Below are positions 17,263 to 24,787 of a stretch of 64,000 bases of DNA, piece after piece (within the stretch, counting starts at the first letter, position 1; each line of letters begins with the position of its first letter). A program made the position numbers and the translations under genes. The notes under the pieces were generated by a model. It searched no databases, was not told the DNA's origin, and saw only the letters and a list, made by a program, of their open reading frames with translations. Source of the stretch: Streptomyces sp. NRRL S-455 (GTDB taxonomy: Bacteria > Actinomycetota > Actinomycetes > Streptomycetales > Streptomycetaceae); NCBI RefSeq assembly GCF_000717875.1, contig NZ_JOCT01000021.1, forward strand, positions 124,001 through 188,000, given 5' to 3'.

Positions 17263-18141
17263 GTGAGCAGACAAATACAGCAGCCGACCTTCGTACTGGT
17301 CCACGGCGCCTTCGCGAACTCCTTCTCCCTGGCGCCGCTCCAGGCGGAACTGGGTCTCCTCGGGCACCGTTCGGTCGCCGTCGACCTGCCCGGGCACGGA
17401 TTCGGGGCGACGTTCACCCGCGCCTATCAGGCACCGCAGGACGCCGAGGGGCTCGCCTCCGCCCCGGGTTCGATCAAGGGCGTCACGCTCGCCGACAACG
17501 CCGCGCACCTCATCGGCATCCTGGAGCGGGCCAAGCGGAACGGCCCCGTGATCCTCGTCGCCCACAGCCGCGGCGGCGTCACGGCCACGGTGGCGGCCAA
17601 CGCGCGGCCGGACCTGATCGACCGGATCGTCTACGTCGCCGCCTGGTGCCCGGTCGATCTCGACGTCGCCGCCTACTACGCCGAGCCGGAGATGGCCGGT
17701 GTCGACGCCGCGTCACTGGCCCTGGCGATGGTGGGCGACCCGGCGGAACTCGGCCTGCTCCGCGTCAACTTCCGCACCGCCGACCCGGACGCCCTCGCGG
17801 CACTCAAGGCGGCCTTCCTCGCCGACGGCACCGACGAGGAGTTCCTGACCTTCCTGAACACCTTCCAGCCCGACGAGAACCTGGACGCCGGTACCACCGA
17901 CGACCGGGCGCGGGCCGACACCTGGGGTCGCATCCCGAAGACCTTCGTCCGGCTGTCCGACGACGCGAGCATGCCGCTCGCCATGCAGGACCGGCTGATC
18001 CGCGAGGGCGACGGGCTGACACCGGACAACCCGTTCGACGTCCGCACCCTCGAGAGCAGCCACCTGAAGTGGCTGGTCGATCCGGCACCGGCGGCCCGGG
18101 TGCTGGGGGAGCTCGCCGCGCTCGCGCCGGATACGGACTGA
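17263..18141 (+). CDS. alpha/beta-hydrolase
   Basis: 292 residues from a GTG start. The fold begins PTFVLVHGAFANSFSLAPL (oxyanion HG motif). The nucleophile elbow is VAHSRGGVTA (Ser), in place of the common GxSxG. A cap of about 100 residues precedes a C-terminal catalytic His in LESSHLKWL, with Asp likely in the DGLTPDNP region. The sequence resembles the plant salicylate-esterase/hydroxynitrile-lyase-like hydrolases that are frequent in actinobacteria, which act on small esters. No signal peptide is seen, so it is cytosolic. The proline iminopeptidase gene follows 34 bases later on the same strand, suggesting an operon. Confidence 0.88.
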   Translation: MSRQIQQPTFVLVHGAFANSFSLAPLQAELGLLGHRSVAVDLPGHGFGATFTRAYQAPQDAEGLASAPGSIKGVTLADNAAHLIGILERAKRNGPVILVAHSRGGVTATVAANARPDLIDRIVYVAAWCPVDLDVAAYYAEPEMAGVDAASLALAMVGDPAELGLLRVNFRTADPDALAALKAAFLADGTDEEFLTFLNTFQPDENLDAGTTDDRARADTWGRIPKTFVRLSDDASMPLAMQDRLIREGDGLTPDNPFDVRTLESSHLKWLVDPAPAARVLGELAALAPDTD

Positions 18142-18175
18142 GTACAGCCGAGGCAGGTCAGGGAGGACGTCTCAG

Positions 18176-19156
18176 GTGGCCCAGTTCTACCCCGCCGGCA
18201 TCGAGCCGTACGCACACGGCATGCTCGACGTCGGCGACGGCAACCGCGTGTACTGGGAGACGTGCGGGAACCCAGCCGGCAAGCCCGCCCTGGTCCTGCA
18301 CGGAGGGCCGGGTTCCGGCGCGGGGCCGTCCTGGCGCCGGCTGTTCGACCCCGAGGCGTACCGCATCGTGCTCTTCGACCAGCGCGGGTGCGGCCGGAGC
18401 ACACCGGACGCCGCCGATCCGCTGACCTCGCTCGACGCCAACACCACCGACCGTCTCATCGCCGACATCGAGCTGCTGCGGCAGCACCTCGGCATCGAGG
18501 AGTGGCTGGTCCTCGGCGGCTCCTGGGGTGTGACCCTGGCCCTGGCCTACGCCCAGCAGCACGCCGGACGCGTGTCCGAGCTGGTCCTCTTCAGCGTCAC
18601 CAACACCACGCGCCGCGAGGTGGAGTGGGTCACCCGGGACATGGGCCGGATCTTCCCCGAGGAGTGGGCGCGGTTCCGCGACACCGTCCCCGAGCGGGAG
18701 CGGGACGGCAGCCTGGTCGACGCGTACGCCCGGATGCTGAACGACCCGGATCCGGTCGTGCGGGAGCGCGCCGCGCGGGCCTGGTGCCGGTGGGAGGACG
18801 TGCATGTGTCCACCCACCCCGGACATCGGCCCGATCCCCGCTTTCAGGACCCCCGCTTCCGGCTGCGCTTCGCCCGCCTGGTCACGCACTACTGGCGGCA
18901 CGCCGGTTTCCTGGAGGACGGGGCGCTGCTGCGGGACGCCGGGAAGCTCGCCGGCATCCCCGGGGTGATGATCCACGGGCGGCTGGACATCAGCGGGCCT
19001 CCGGACGTCGCCTGGCAACTGGCCCAGGTGTGGCCGGACGCGGAGCTCGTGCTGATCGGCGCGGAGGGGCACGGGCTGTCGGGGGATGCCACGACGGAGG
19101 CACTGCTGGCGGCGACGGACCGGTTCCGTCCGACCGGGAACGCCTCAGCCGGGTGA
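18176..19156 (+). CDS. pip: proline iminopeptidase (prolyl aminopeptidase)
   Basis: 326 residues, the normal family length, from a GTG start. It has the Pip signature ALVLHGGPGSGAGPSWRRLF (oxyanion hole), FDQRGCGRSTP, and nucleophile Ser in LVLGGSWGVTLALAYAQ. The acid is Asp in GRLDISGPP and the His is in GAEGHGLSG. Peptidase family S33 enzymes remove N-terminal proline from peptides in the cytosol. It follows the hydrolase gene by 34 bases and is convergent with the SARP-type regulator gene. The assignment is firm at family level; S33 members from streptomycetes can also accept other small substrates. Confidence 0.93.
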   Translation: MAQFYPAGIEPYAHGMLDVGDGNRVYWETCGNPAGKPALVLHGGPGSGAGPSWRRLFDPEAYRIVLFDQRGCGRSTPDAADPLTSLDANTTDRLIADIELLRQHLGIEEWLVLGGSWGVTLALAYAQQHAGRVSELVLFSVTNTTRREVEWVTRDMGRIFPEEWARFRDTVPERERDGSLVDAYARMLNDPDPVVRERAARAWCRWEDVHVSTHPGHRPDPRFQDPRFRLRFARLVTHYWRHAGFLEDGALLRDAGKLAGIPGVMIHGRLDISGPPDVAWQLAQVWPDAELVLIGAEGHGLSGDATTEALLAATDRFRPTGNASAG

Positions 19157-19182
19157 CGCTGACGGCGGGTTCAGGGTTGCGC

Positions 19183-19228
19183 GGTGCGGGGCCGGATGGC
19201 GCGGGATCGGTGCGGGGCCGGATGGCGC
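19183..19228 (+). repeat. 20-bp direct repeat in a convergent intergenic region
   Basis: GGTGCGGGGCCGGATGGCGC occurs at 19183-19202 and 19209-19228, 26 bases apart, followed by weaker GGTGCGGG/GGTGCAGG echoes up to about 19270. It lies between the convergent pip and SARP genes. It looks like slippage-generated repeat DNA; no operator role is evident. Confidence 0.6.
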
Positions 19229-19280
19229 AGGTTGGTGCGGGACAGGCTGGTGCAGGATCACCCGGTGCCGGACCGGCCGG

Positions 19281-20621
19281 TCACAGCCCACCGGTGTTCC
19301 GCTGCGCACCGCACGTCGCCAGGCTGCACCACCTGCGCCGCCCGCTCTCGTCCAGGAACAGCCAGCCGCAGTCCCGGCTGGGGCAGCTGCGGATCGTGAA
19401 GCGGCGGGCGTCGGCCAGCAGTTCGGCCACGCTGTGGGCCACCGCGTGGACGGGGAGCGGCAATCCGGTGGAGGGTGACGGCCGCCAGCGTCCGAGGCCG
19501 TCCTCGCCGCGCGTGAAGACCGAGAGCCGTGCGGCCCGCTCCACCCTCGCGGCCACTGCCTTGAATGCCCGGCCGTCCTGCGGGTCCGTCAGGCAGGCGT
19601 ACAGGTCCGTACGGAACCGCCTGGCCTCGTCTAGGACGAGCGCGGCCTCGTCCGGCTGCCGCCGGGCCTCTTCCCGCAGCCGGGTGACCTGCCGCTCCTC
19701 GATCAGGTCCAGGTGGCCGGCCCATACGGCGAGCGTGGCGTAGTCGCCCAGCCACTCCGACCCGGGCAGCCGGTCCCCGCCCCACCCGGCGTAGGTGTTG
19801 CAGAACTCCAGCGCGGGGTGTCCGCTCGTACTCCAAGGCAGCCACTGGTCGCCGACCCGCACGGCGTACACCGGCCCGGGCCGGTCCAGCCGGGCGTCGC
19901 CGCGCAGTACCCGCTCGTGCAGAGTGCGCAGCGCGGCGCCCGGCTCGATGCCGAGTTCCTTGACCAGCACCCTGCGCGTATCGAGGTACAACTGGAGCGC
20001 TTCGGCCCGGCGCCCCGCGCGGTACAGCGCGGTCATCCTGGCGGCGACCAGCCGTTCCCGCGTCGGGTGCTCCTCGATCAGCGGGGCCAAATCCGTCACG
20101 ACACGGTGGTGCGCACCCGTACTGAGCTGGGCTTCCGCCAGCATCTCCAGGGCGGACAGCCGCAGTTCGCCGAGGCCGGCGCCGAGCCGGGCTCGCAGCC
20201 GGTCGTCGGCGACGTCCGCGAGCAGCGGGCCGTGCCAGAGCCGGAGGGCGCGGTCGTAGTGGCCGATCCGCTCCACCGGATCGCGGGCCTGAGCCGCCTG
20301 TCTCACCAGGGTGGTGAACTCCCGCGCGTCGATGACGTGGCCGTCCCCCTCGACGGCGTAGCCGTCGTGCCGGGTCTCGACGGACACCCCGTACGGCCGG
20401 AGCGCGGCCCGCAGCCGGCCGACGTACGTGTGGACGGTGCCGCGGGCGGAGGCGGGCGGGGCGTCGTCCCACAGCAGGTCGATGAGCCGTCCGGTCGTGA
20501 CGACGCTGCCCGCGTGCAGCAGCAGGACCGCCAGCAGGCACCGCTCCTGGCGGCGACTGCCCACCAGCACCTGCCGCCCCTCGTGACGGGCGGCGAACGG
20601 ACCGAGCAGCTGGAACTCCAT
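19281..20621 (-). CDS. SARP-type regulator fused to an ABATE/CGNR zinc-finger module
   Basis: 446 residues. Residues 1-95 form an OmpR-like winged helix (MEFQLLGPFAARHEGRQVLV ... GTVHTYVGRLRAAL), and about 95-245 a bacterial transcriptional activation (BTAD) TPR domain (ELRLSALEMLAEAQLSTGAHH, ELGIEPGAALRTLHERVL). Together these make a small SARP. From about 260 the sequence changes to an ABATE domain (HPALEFCNTYAGWGG) ending in a Cys-rich zinc finger CPSRDCGWLFLDESGRRRWC followed by CGAQR, where the usual family reads CGNR. SARPs bind repeats near -35 and recruit polymerase. The gene is divergent from a secreted-protein gene, which may be its target. Such a fusion is unusual. Confidence 0.88.
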   Translation of the reverse strand: MEFQLLGPFAARHEGRQVLVGSRRQERCLLAVLLLHAGSVVTTGRLIDLLWDDAPPASARGTVHTYVGRLRAALRPYGVSVETRHDGYAVEGDGHVIDAREFTTLVRQAAQARDPVERIGHYDRALRLWHGPLLADVADDRLRARLGAGLGELRLSALEMLAEAQLSTGAHHRVVTDLAPLIEEHPTRERLVAARMTALYRAGRRAEALQLYLDTRRVLVKELGIEPGAALRTLHERVLRGDARLDRPGPVYAVRVGDQWLPWSTSGHPALEFCNTYAGWGGDRLPGSEWLGDYATLAVWAGHLDLIEERQVTRLREEARRQPDEAALVLDEARRFRTDLYACLTDPQDGRAFKAVAARVERAARLSVFTRGEDGLGRWRPSPSTGLPLPVHAVAHSVAELLADARRFTIRSCPSRDCGWLFLDESGRRRWCSLATCGAQRNTGGL

Positions 20622-20750
20622 GGTGTCCGGCAGCTTAGGGCCTGCCCGCCTCCTTCTGATCCGCGCGCCGAGGATGGTGAGGCTTTGGTCAGTGGGCGGG
20701 GAGAGGCTGGGGCACCGAGACCTCATACGACCCGCTCTCCAGGGAGAACC

Positions 20751-21272
20751 ATGCGCCGAACCGCCCTTGCGACACTCGCACTTGCCGCCGTGCTCCTCGC
20801 GACGCAGGCCGCGTCCGCCGCCTCCGCCGGGACGGACACCGGGGTGGGCTGGGAACCGGCGCCTTCCGCGCCCTGGGACACCGCCTCCGGCGTCCGGTGC
20901 GACTTCCCCGTCCACGGTGAACCGGTCGTCGACGAGGTGGTGCGACGCGTGCTCAGCACCCATCCCGACGGATCCGTACGGCGGGTCGCCTACCAGGGCG
21001 ACCTGGTCGTACGGGTGACGAATACCGACACCGGTGCCTCCTACGACGCCGACGCGAGTGGCTCGGCGGTCGTCGAGTACCGCCGCGACGGCTCACAGGC
21101 CTGGGCGGTGCACGGGCCGGTGCTCGTCGGTGTCGGGGAGGGCCAGGGCAGCCTCCCGCGCGGCCTGTACATCGTCGACGGCGTCTACACGATGGACATC
21201 AGCCCTGCCGGACACAAGACCGTACGTCTCCTCCACGGGACGACGGACGACCTGTGCGCCCGTATCGGCTGA
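20751..21272 (+). CDS. secreted protein of unknown function
   Basis: 173 residues. Signal peptide MRRTALATLALAAVLLATQAASA, then a beta-rich domain with repeated short strands (VVRVTNTDTGASY, SAVVEYRRDG, VHGPVLVGVGEGQGSLPRGLYI) and a C-terminal LLHGTTDDLCARIG. Two Cys (in GVRCDFPV and DDLCARIG) could form a disulphide. AGGGAG lies four bases before the ATG. It diverges from the SARP-CGNR gene with about 130 bases between, so it may be controlled by that regulator. I do not recognise the family; small proteins of this type are common in the streptomycete secretome. Confidence 0.75.
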   Translation: MRRTALATLALAAVLLATQAASAASAGTDTGVGWEPAPSAPWDTASGVRCDFPVHGEPVVDEVVRRVLSTHPDGSVRRVAYQGDLVVRVTNTDTGASYDADASGSAVVEYRRDGSQAWAVHGPVLVGVGEGQGSLPRGLYIVDGVYTMDISPAGHKTVRLLHGTTDDLCARIG

Positions 21273-21329
21273 AGCCCGCCGCTCTCCCACGGCGCTGTTC
21301 CGCTCCGTCCGGCGGCGTACGGTGGCAGC

Positions 21330-21808
21330 GTGGCAAACGAAGACCAGGGGCGGACTTTGCGCCGCCTGCGCCGTCTGGCCTCCTTGACGCAAGAAGAACT
21401 GGCCGAACGCTCCGATGTGTCGGTCGATGTGATCCGCCAGCTGGAACAGGGGCGGAAGCACTCGGCGCGCGCCTTCCGACTCTGCACGCGCTCGCGGGCG
21501 GCCTGGGTGTGGAGCTGACCACGCTGCTGGGCGATCCGCCTGCCGTCTCGTCCACAGGTGAGAACGACGGGCCCCGCTTCGTGGCCGTGCGTCGCGCAAT
21601 CATGCCCGTGCTCTGGGGGCCGGAGCCGGAGCCACCGGGGCCGGACTTCTCGCCGGAGCGGTTGCGCGAGCAGATCGCGGACGGCTGGACGCATTACCAC
21701 GCAGCCGAGTTCGACACGGTGATGAAGGCCCTGCCGGATCTCATTGCCGATGCGCGAACCGCCACGGCCGCGGAGAACGACGACGAAACCGAGTGCTGGT
21801 GCGGGTAA
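21330..21808 (+). pseudogene. frameshifted and truncated XRE-family regulator
   Basis: The start (21330, GTG) gives an N-terminal Cro/C1 helix-turn-helix: TLRRLRRLASLTQEELAERS, VSVDVIRQLEQGRKHSAR, but then runs out of frame at a GCGCGC tract (about 21463-21473) and stops at 21518. The continuation is intact one frame over: RLPTLHALAGGLGVELTTLL, then VRRAIMPVLWGPEPEPPGP and HYHAAEFDTVMKALPDLIAD, ending at 21808. A two-base gain, or one-base loss, in the CG-repeat explains it. Full-length relatives carry a long TPR region after this point, so the gene is also 3'-truncated. It is a pseudogene unless the tract is a sequencing error or a slippage switch. Confidence 0.8.
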
Positions 21809-21896
21809 ACCCCCCATGCCCGCGTGGAGGTTTCCCCACCTCGGGCCGGTGGTCCGCCGCATGGTCTTGATGATCGCGGGGCGAGAGCCTTGGATC

Positions 21897-23261
21897 ATGA
21901 CACGGCATCGGACCGCCAGCGCTCTGACCCTGCTCGTCACACTCGGCGTCGTCGCGGCCGGGACACCGGCCACCGCGACCGCCGCCGAGTCCACCTCCAC
22001 CGTCGTAGACGCCCTCGATCGCACCTCCCACCGCCTGCGCACCGCCGAACCGGGTGGGGACACCCGGGACCTGCGCCCCCTCGACCGCATGATCGGTGAC
22101 GCCCGGGTCGTCGGCCTGGGCGAGGCCACGCACAGCTCGCACGAGTTCTTCGCCCTCAAGCACCGAGTCTTCCGCCACCTCGTCGAGAAGCGGGGCTTCC
22201 GTACCTTCGCCCTGGAAGCCCCCTGGAGCACCGGCCTGCGCCTCAACGCCTACGTGTTGCGCGGCGAGGGGGACCCTCGGCGCATCATGCGGGAGGAGTT
22301 TCAGCGGGACTACCTGTGGTGGAACAACGCCGAGTATCTGGCGCTCGTGGAGTGGATGCGGGCGTACAACAGCCGGCACCCTGACGACCCGGTCCGGTTC
22401 ATGGGCGACGACTTCGCCTGGGCCGGGCCCGAGCTGTACGACGAGGTGACCGGCTATGTGGCCCGCGCCCACCCCGCCCTGCTCGACCGCTTCACCGAGC
22501 TGTATCGGGGGCTGAGGCCCACGACGGCGGCGGGCGCGTACATCGAGCAGTACCTGAACAGGTCTTACGCGGAACGCGAGGAGAGGGCGGAGCGGACCGG
22601 TGAGGCGCTGGCGCTGTTGAAGCGGCAAGGGCCGGGTGCCGACCCGGCGGCGTACGACTGGGTGGTGCGGCAGGCCACAGCCATCGACCAGACCGCGCGC
22701 GGCTACGCCTTCGACTTCGGGGACGCGGAGCAGCTCCGGGCCGCCATGCGCTTCCGCGACTCGGTCATGGCCGACAACGTGGCCTGGTGGGCGCAGCACA
22801 CGGGGGACAAGATCCTGCTGTCGGCGCACAACGCACACGTCTCCTACGTGCCGGACGACCCCTCCCACTATCCGAAGATGCAGGGCGCGTTCCTGCGCGA
22901 CCGGCTCGGCGACGCGTACGTCAGCATCGGATTCACCTTCGCCCGGGGCTCGTTCAACGCGACCGGACCCGATGACGAGGTGCGGCGGTACACCCTCGGC
23001 CCGGCAGGGCCCGGCAGCAATGAGCGGACCCTCGACCGGGTGCGCCACCGCGACTACGTCGTCGACCTGCGGACCGCTCCGGGGCCGGCCCGGAAGTGGC
23101 TGCGGGGCGCCCGGCCGACCCGCAGCATCGGCACCGCGTATCCGCAGCCGGAGCACGACATAGCGCTCGCCCGCAGCCATGACGTGCTGATCCACCTGCA
23201 CCGCGTGGAGGCGGCCCACCTGCGCGACCGGAAACCGGCGCCCGGCTCGGCCACCGAGTAG
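21897..23261 (+). CDS. secreted erythromycin-esterase family protein
   Basis: 454 residues. Signal peptide ASALTLLVTLGVVAAGTPATATA, then the erythromycin-esterase (Ere) fold. The family catalytic blocks are present: VVGLGEATHSSHEFF (Glu and His of the active site), FALEAPW, FMGDDF, and SAHNAHVSYVPDDP (second His). EreA/EreB hydrolyse the macrolide lactone, but most actinobacterial homologues have unknown substrates and the family also includes succinoglycan-type enzymes. Its signal peptide is unusual because EreA/EreB act in the cytosol. I chose the ATG at 21897; ATGs at 21861 and 21870 are in frame. The amidohydrolase gene follows 30 bases later. Confidence 0.85.
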   Translation: MTRHRTASALTLLVTLGVVAAGTPATATAAESTSTVVDALDRTSHRLRTAEPGGDTRDLRPLDRMIGDARVVGLGEATHSSHEFFALKHRVFRHLVEKRGFRTFALEAPWSTGLRLNAYVLRGEGDPRRIMREEFQRDYLWWNNAEYLALVEWMRAYNSRHPDDPVRFMGDDFAWAGPELYDEVTGYVARAHPALLDRFTELYRGLRPTTAAGAYIEQYLNRSYAEREERAERTGEALALLKRQGPGADPAAYDWVVRQATAIDQTARGYAFDFGDAEQLRAAMRFRDSVMADNVAWWAQHTGDKILLSAHNAHVSYVPDDPSHYPKMQGAFLRDRLGDAYVSIGFTFARGSFNATGPDDEVRRYTLGPAGPGSNERTLDRVRHRDYVVDLRTAPGPARKWLRGARPTRSIGTAYPQPEHDIALARSHDVLIHLHRVEAAHLRDRKPAPGSATE

Positions 23262-23291
23262 GAGTGGACTCGCCGCCTCCCAGGGCCGATC

Positions 23292-24230
23292 GTGGGCGAC
23301 ATGGGTGATCACAGCGATGTTCCCGCCGACCCGACAGGCACCGCCGGGCCCCCGCGTGCGGAGGCCGATGAGGTTCGCCGTTTCCGGGGTCGGCTGGGGC
23401 TTCCCGGGCTGGTGGACGTGCACACGCACTTCATGCCCGAGAGTGTGCTGCGCAAGGTCTGGGGCTACTTCGACGCGCTCGGTCCGCTGACCGGCGGGCT
23501 GGAGTGGCCGATCACCTATCGTCAGGAGGAGGCGGAACGGGCCGCCATCCTGCGGGAGTTCGGCGTGCGGGCCTTCACCTCGATGCTCTACTCGCACAAG
23601 CCGGGCATGGCCCGCTGGCTGAACGGCTGGGCGGCCGACTTCGCCCGCCGCACCCCCGACTGCCTGCACACCGCCACCCTCTTCCCCGAGCCGGGCGTCG
23701 AGGCGTATGTCCGGGAGGCCGTCGAGGCGGGCGCACGGGTGTTCAAGGCGCATGTGCAGGTGGGGGCGTACGACCCGGCCGACGAGCTTCTCGACCCGGC
23801 CTGGGGAGTGCTGGCCGAGGCGGGGGTTCCCGTGGTCATCCACTGCGGCTCCGGGCCCGCGCCCGGCGAGCACACCGGTCCCGGGCCGATCGCCCGGGTG
23901 CTGGCCCGGCACCCCCGGCTGCGGCTGGTCGTCGCACACATGGGGATGCCCGAGTACGAGGAGTTCCTCGACCTCGCCGAGTGGTACGGCGAGGTGCGGC
24001 TCGACACGACTATGGCGTTCACCGACTTCGCCGAGAAGCTCGCGCCGTTCCCGCCCGGCGCCCTGTCCCGGCTGGCCGACGCCGGCGACCGCATCCTGCT
24101 GGGCTCGGACTTCCCCAACATCCCGTATCCGTACGTGCATCAGCTGCACGCCCTGGAGCGGCTGGGGCTCGGGGAGGACTGGCTGCGGGCGGTGTGCCAC
24201 GACAACGCGGCGGAGTTGTTCGGGGTGTGA
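23292..24230 (+). CDS. amidohydrolase-2 family protein (TIM-barrel metal enzyme)
   Basis: 312 residues. Metal-dependent amidohydrolase pattern: HxH in VDVHTHFMP, Lys/His region FKAHVQVG, His in VVIHCGSG, His in VVAHMGMPEYEEF, and Asp in LLGSDFPNIPYPY. These place it in the ACMSD-like amidohydrolase-2 group, which hydrolyses or decarboxylates small cyclic or carboxylic substrates. It begins at a GTG (23292), with an ATG at 23301 as an alternative, 30 bases after the erythromycin-esterase homologue, so the two are probably co-transcribed; the leading enzyme is exported and this one is cytosolic. It is convergent with the VOC gene. Confidence 0.88.
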   Translation: MGDMGDHSDVPADPTGTAGPPRAEADEVRRFRGRLGLPGLVDVHTHFMPESVLRKVWGYFDALGPLTGGLEWPITYRQEEAERAAILREFGVRAFTSMLYSHKPGMARWLNGWAADFARRTPDCLHTATLFPEPGVEAYVREAVEAGARVFKAHVQVGAYDPADELLDPAWGVLAEAGVPVVIHCGSGPAPGEHTGPGPIARVLARHPRLRLVVAHMGMPEYEEFLDLAEWYGEVRLDTTMAFTDFAEKLAPFPPGALSRLADAGDRILLGSDFPNIPYPYVHQLHALERLGLGEDWLRAVCHDNAAELFGV

Positions 24231-24254
24231 GGGCCAGGGTTTGAAGGGCCGGTG

Positions 24255-24638
24255 TCACGAGGACAGCGCGGCCCGTTCCGACTCGGCCAGCAGCACGCAG
24301 AACTCGTTGCCCTCCGGGTCGGCGAGGACGACCCAGCCCCAGCCGTCGGGCTTGCGGCGGTCGTCGACCAGGGAGGCGCCCAGCCCGAGCAGGCGCTCGA
24401 CCTCCTCCTCCCGCGAGGTGTCCGGGCGCAGGCAGAGGTGAAGCCTGTTCTTCACGGACTTCGGCTCCGGGACCTCGTTGAAGTACAGGGTCGGGCCGCC
24501 GGGCAGAGTGATCGCGGTCTCGGTGTCACCCGGCTGGTCCTCGGGATCCACCGGGTGTCCGGTGACTTCGCTCCAGAACTGGGCCAGTTGGTAGGCGTTC
24601 GCGCAGTCGATCGCCACGTTCGTCACGGTTGAGGCCAT
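24255..24638 (-). CDS. VOC-superfamily (glyoxalase-like) protein
   Basis: 127 residues starting MASTVTNVAIDCANAYQLAQFW. It carries the paired modules of the glyoxalase_6-type VOC fold: AQFWSEVTGHPV, then KNRLHLCLRPD, and a C-terminal WVVLADPEGNEFCVLL. The DPEGNEFC ending is shared with the paralogue at 16723-17157. The substrate is unknown; the group includes metal-dependent enzymes and antibiotic-binding proteins. An in-frame start four codons upstream is possible but this one gives the family length. It lies between the convergent amidohydrolase gene and the GH30 gene. Confidence 0.85.
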   Translation of the reverse strand: MASTVTNVAIDCANAYQLAQFWSEVTGHPVDPEDQPGDTETAITLPGGPTLYFNEVPEPKSVKNRLHLCLRPDTSREEEVERLLGLGASLVDDRRKPDGWGWVVLADPEGNEFCVLLAESERAALSS

Positions 24639-24710
24639 GCCCGCGATCATGCCCGAGCGGGGCCCGGCCTGCTACCGGAATACGACGGTACCTGCCGTTT
24701 GCCCGCAGGG

Positions 24711-24762
24711 CGACGCCCCCGGCCCTGCCGTCACCGTGCGGCGGCGGCAGGCGGGGGCGTCG
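24711..24762 (-). terminator. hairpin terminator after the GH30 gene
   Basis: Outer 10-bp arms CGACGCCCCC (24711-24720) and GGGGGCGTCG (24753-24762) enclose inner arms CTGCCG/CGGCAG at 24725-24730 and 24745-24750. It begins 26 bases past the GH30 stop codon and ends that transcript on the minus strand. Confidence 0.75.
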
Positions 24763-24787
24763 GAAACGGCGTACGCCTCACGAAGGG

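Noticed and set aside
19281..21272. SARP gene as evidence of an antibiotic biosynthetic cluster
   Set aside because: No polyketide synthase, NRPS, terpene or other assembly genes adjoin; the regulator has a fused zinc-finger module and stands next to a secreted protein only.
21741..24200. Very long open frame (819 codons) on the minus strand
   Set aside because: It lies opposite the erythromycin-esterase and amidohydrolase genes, reads as Val/Gly/Arg/His-rich sequence with no domain, and is the expected antisense shadow in high-GC DNA.
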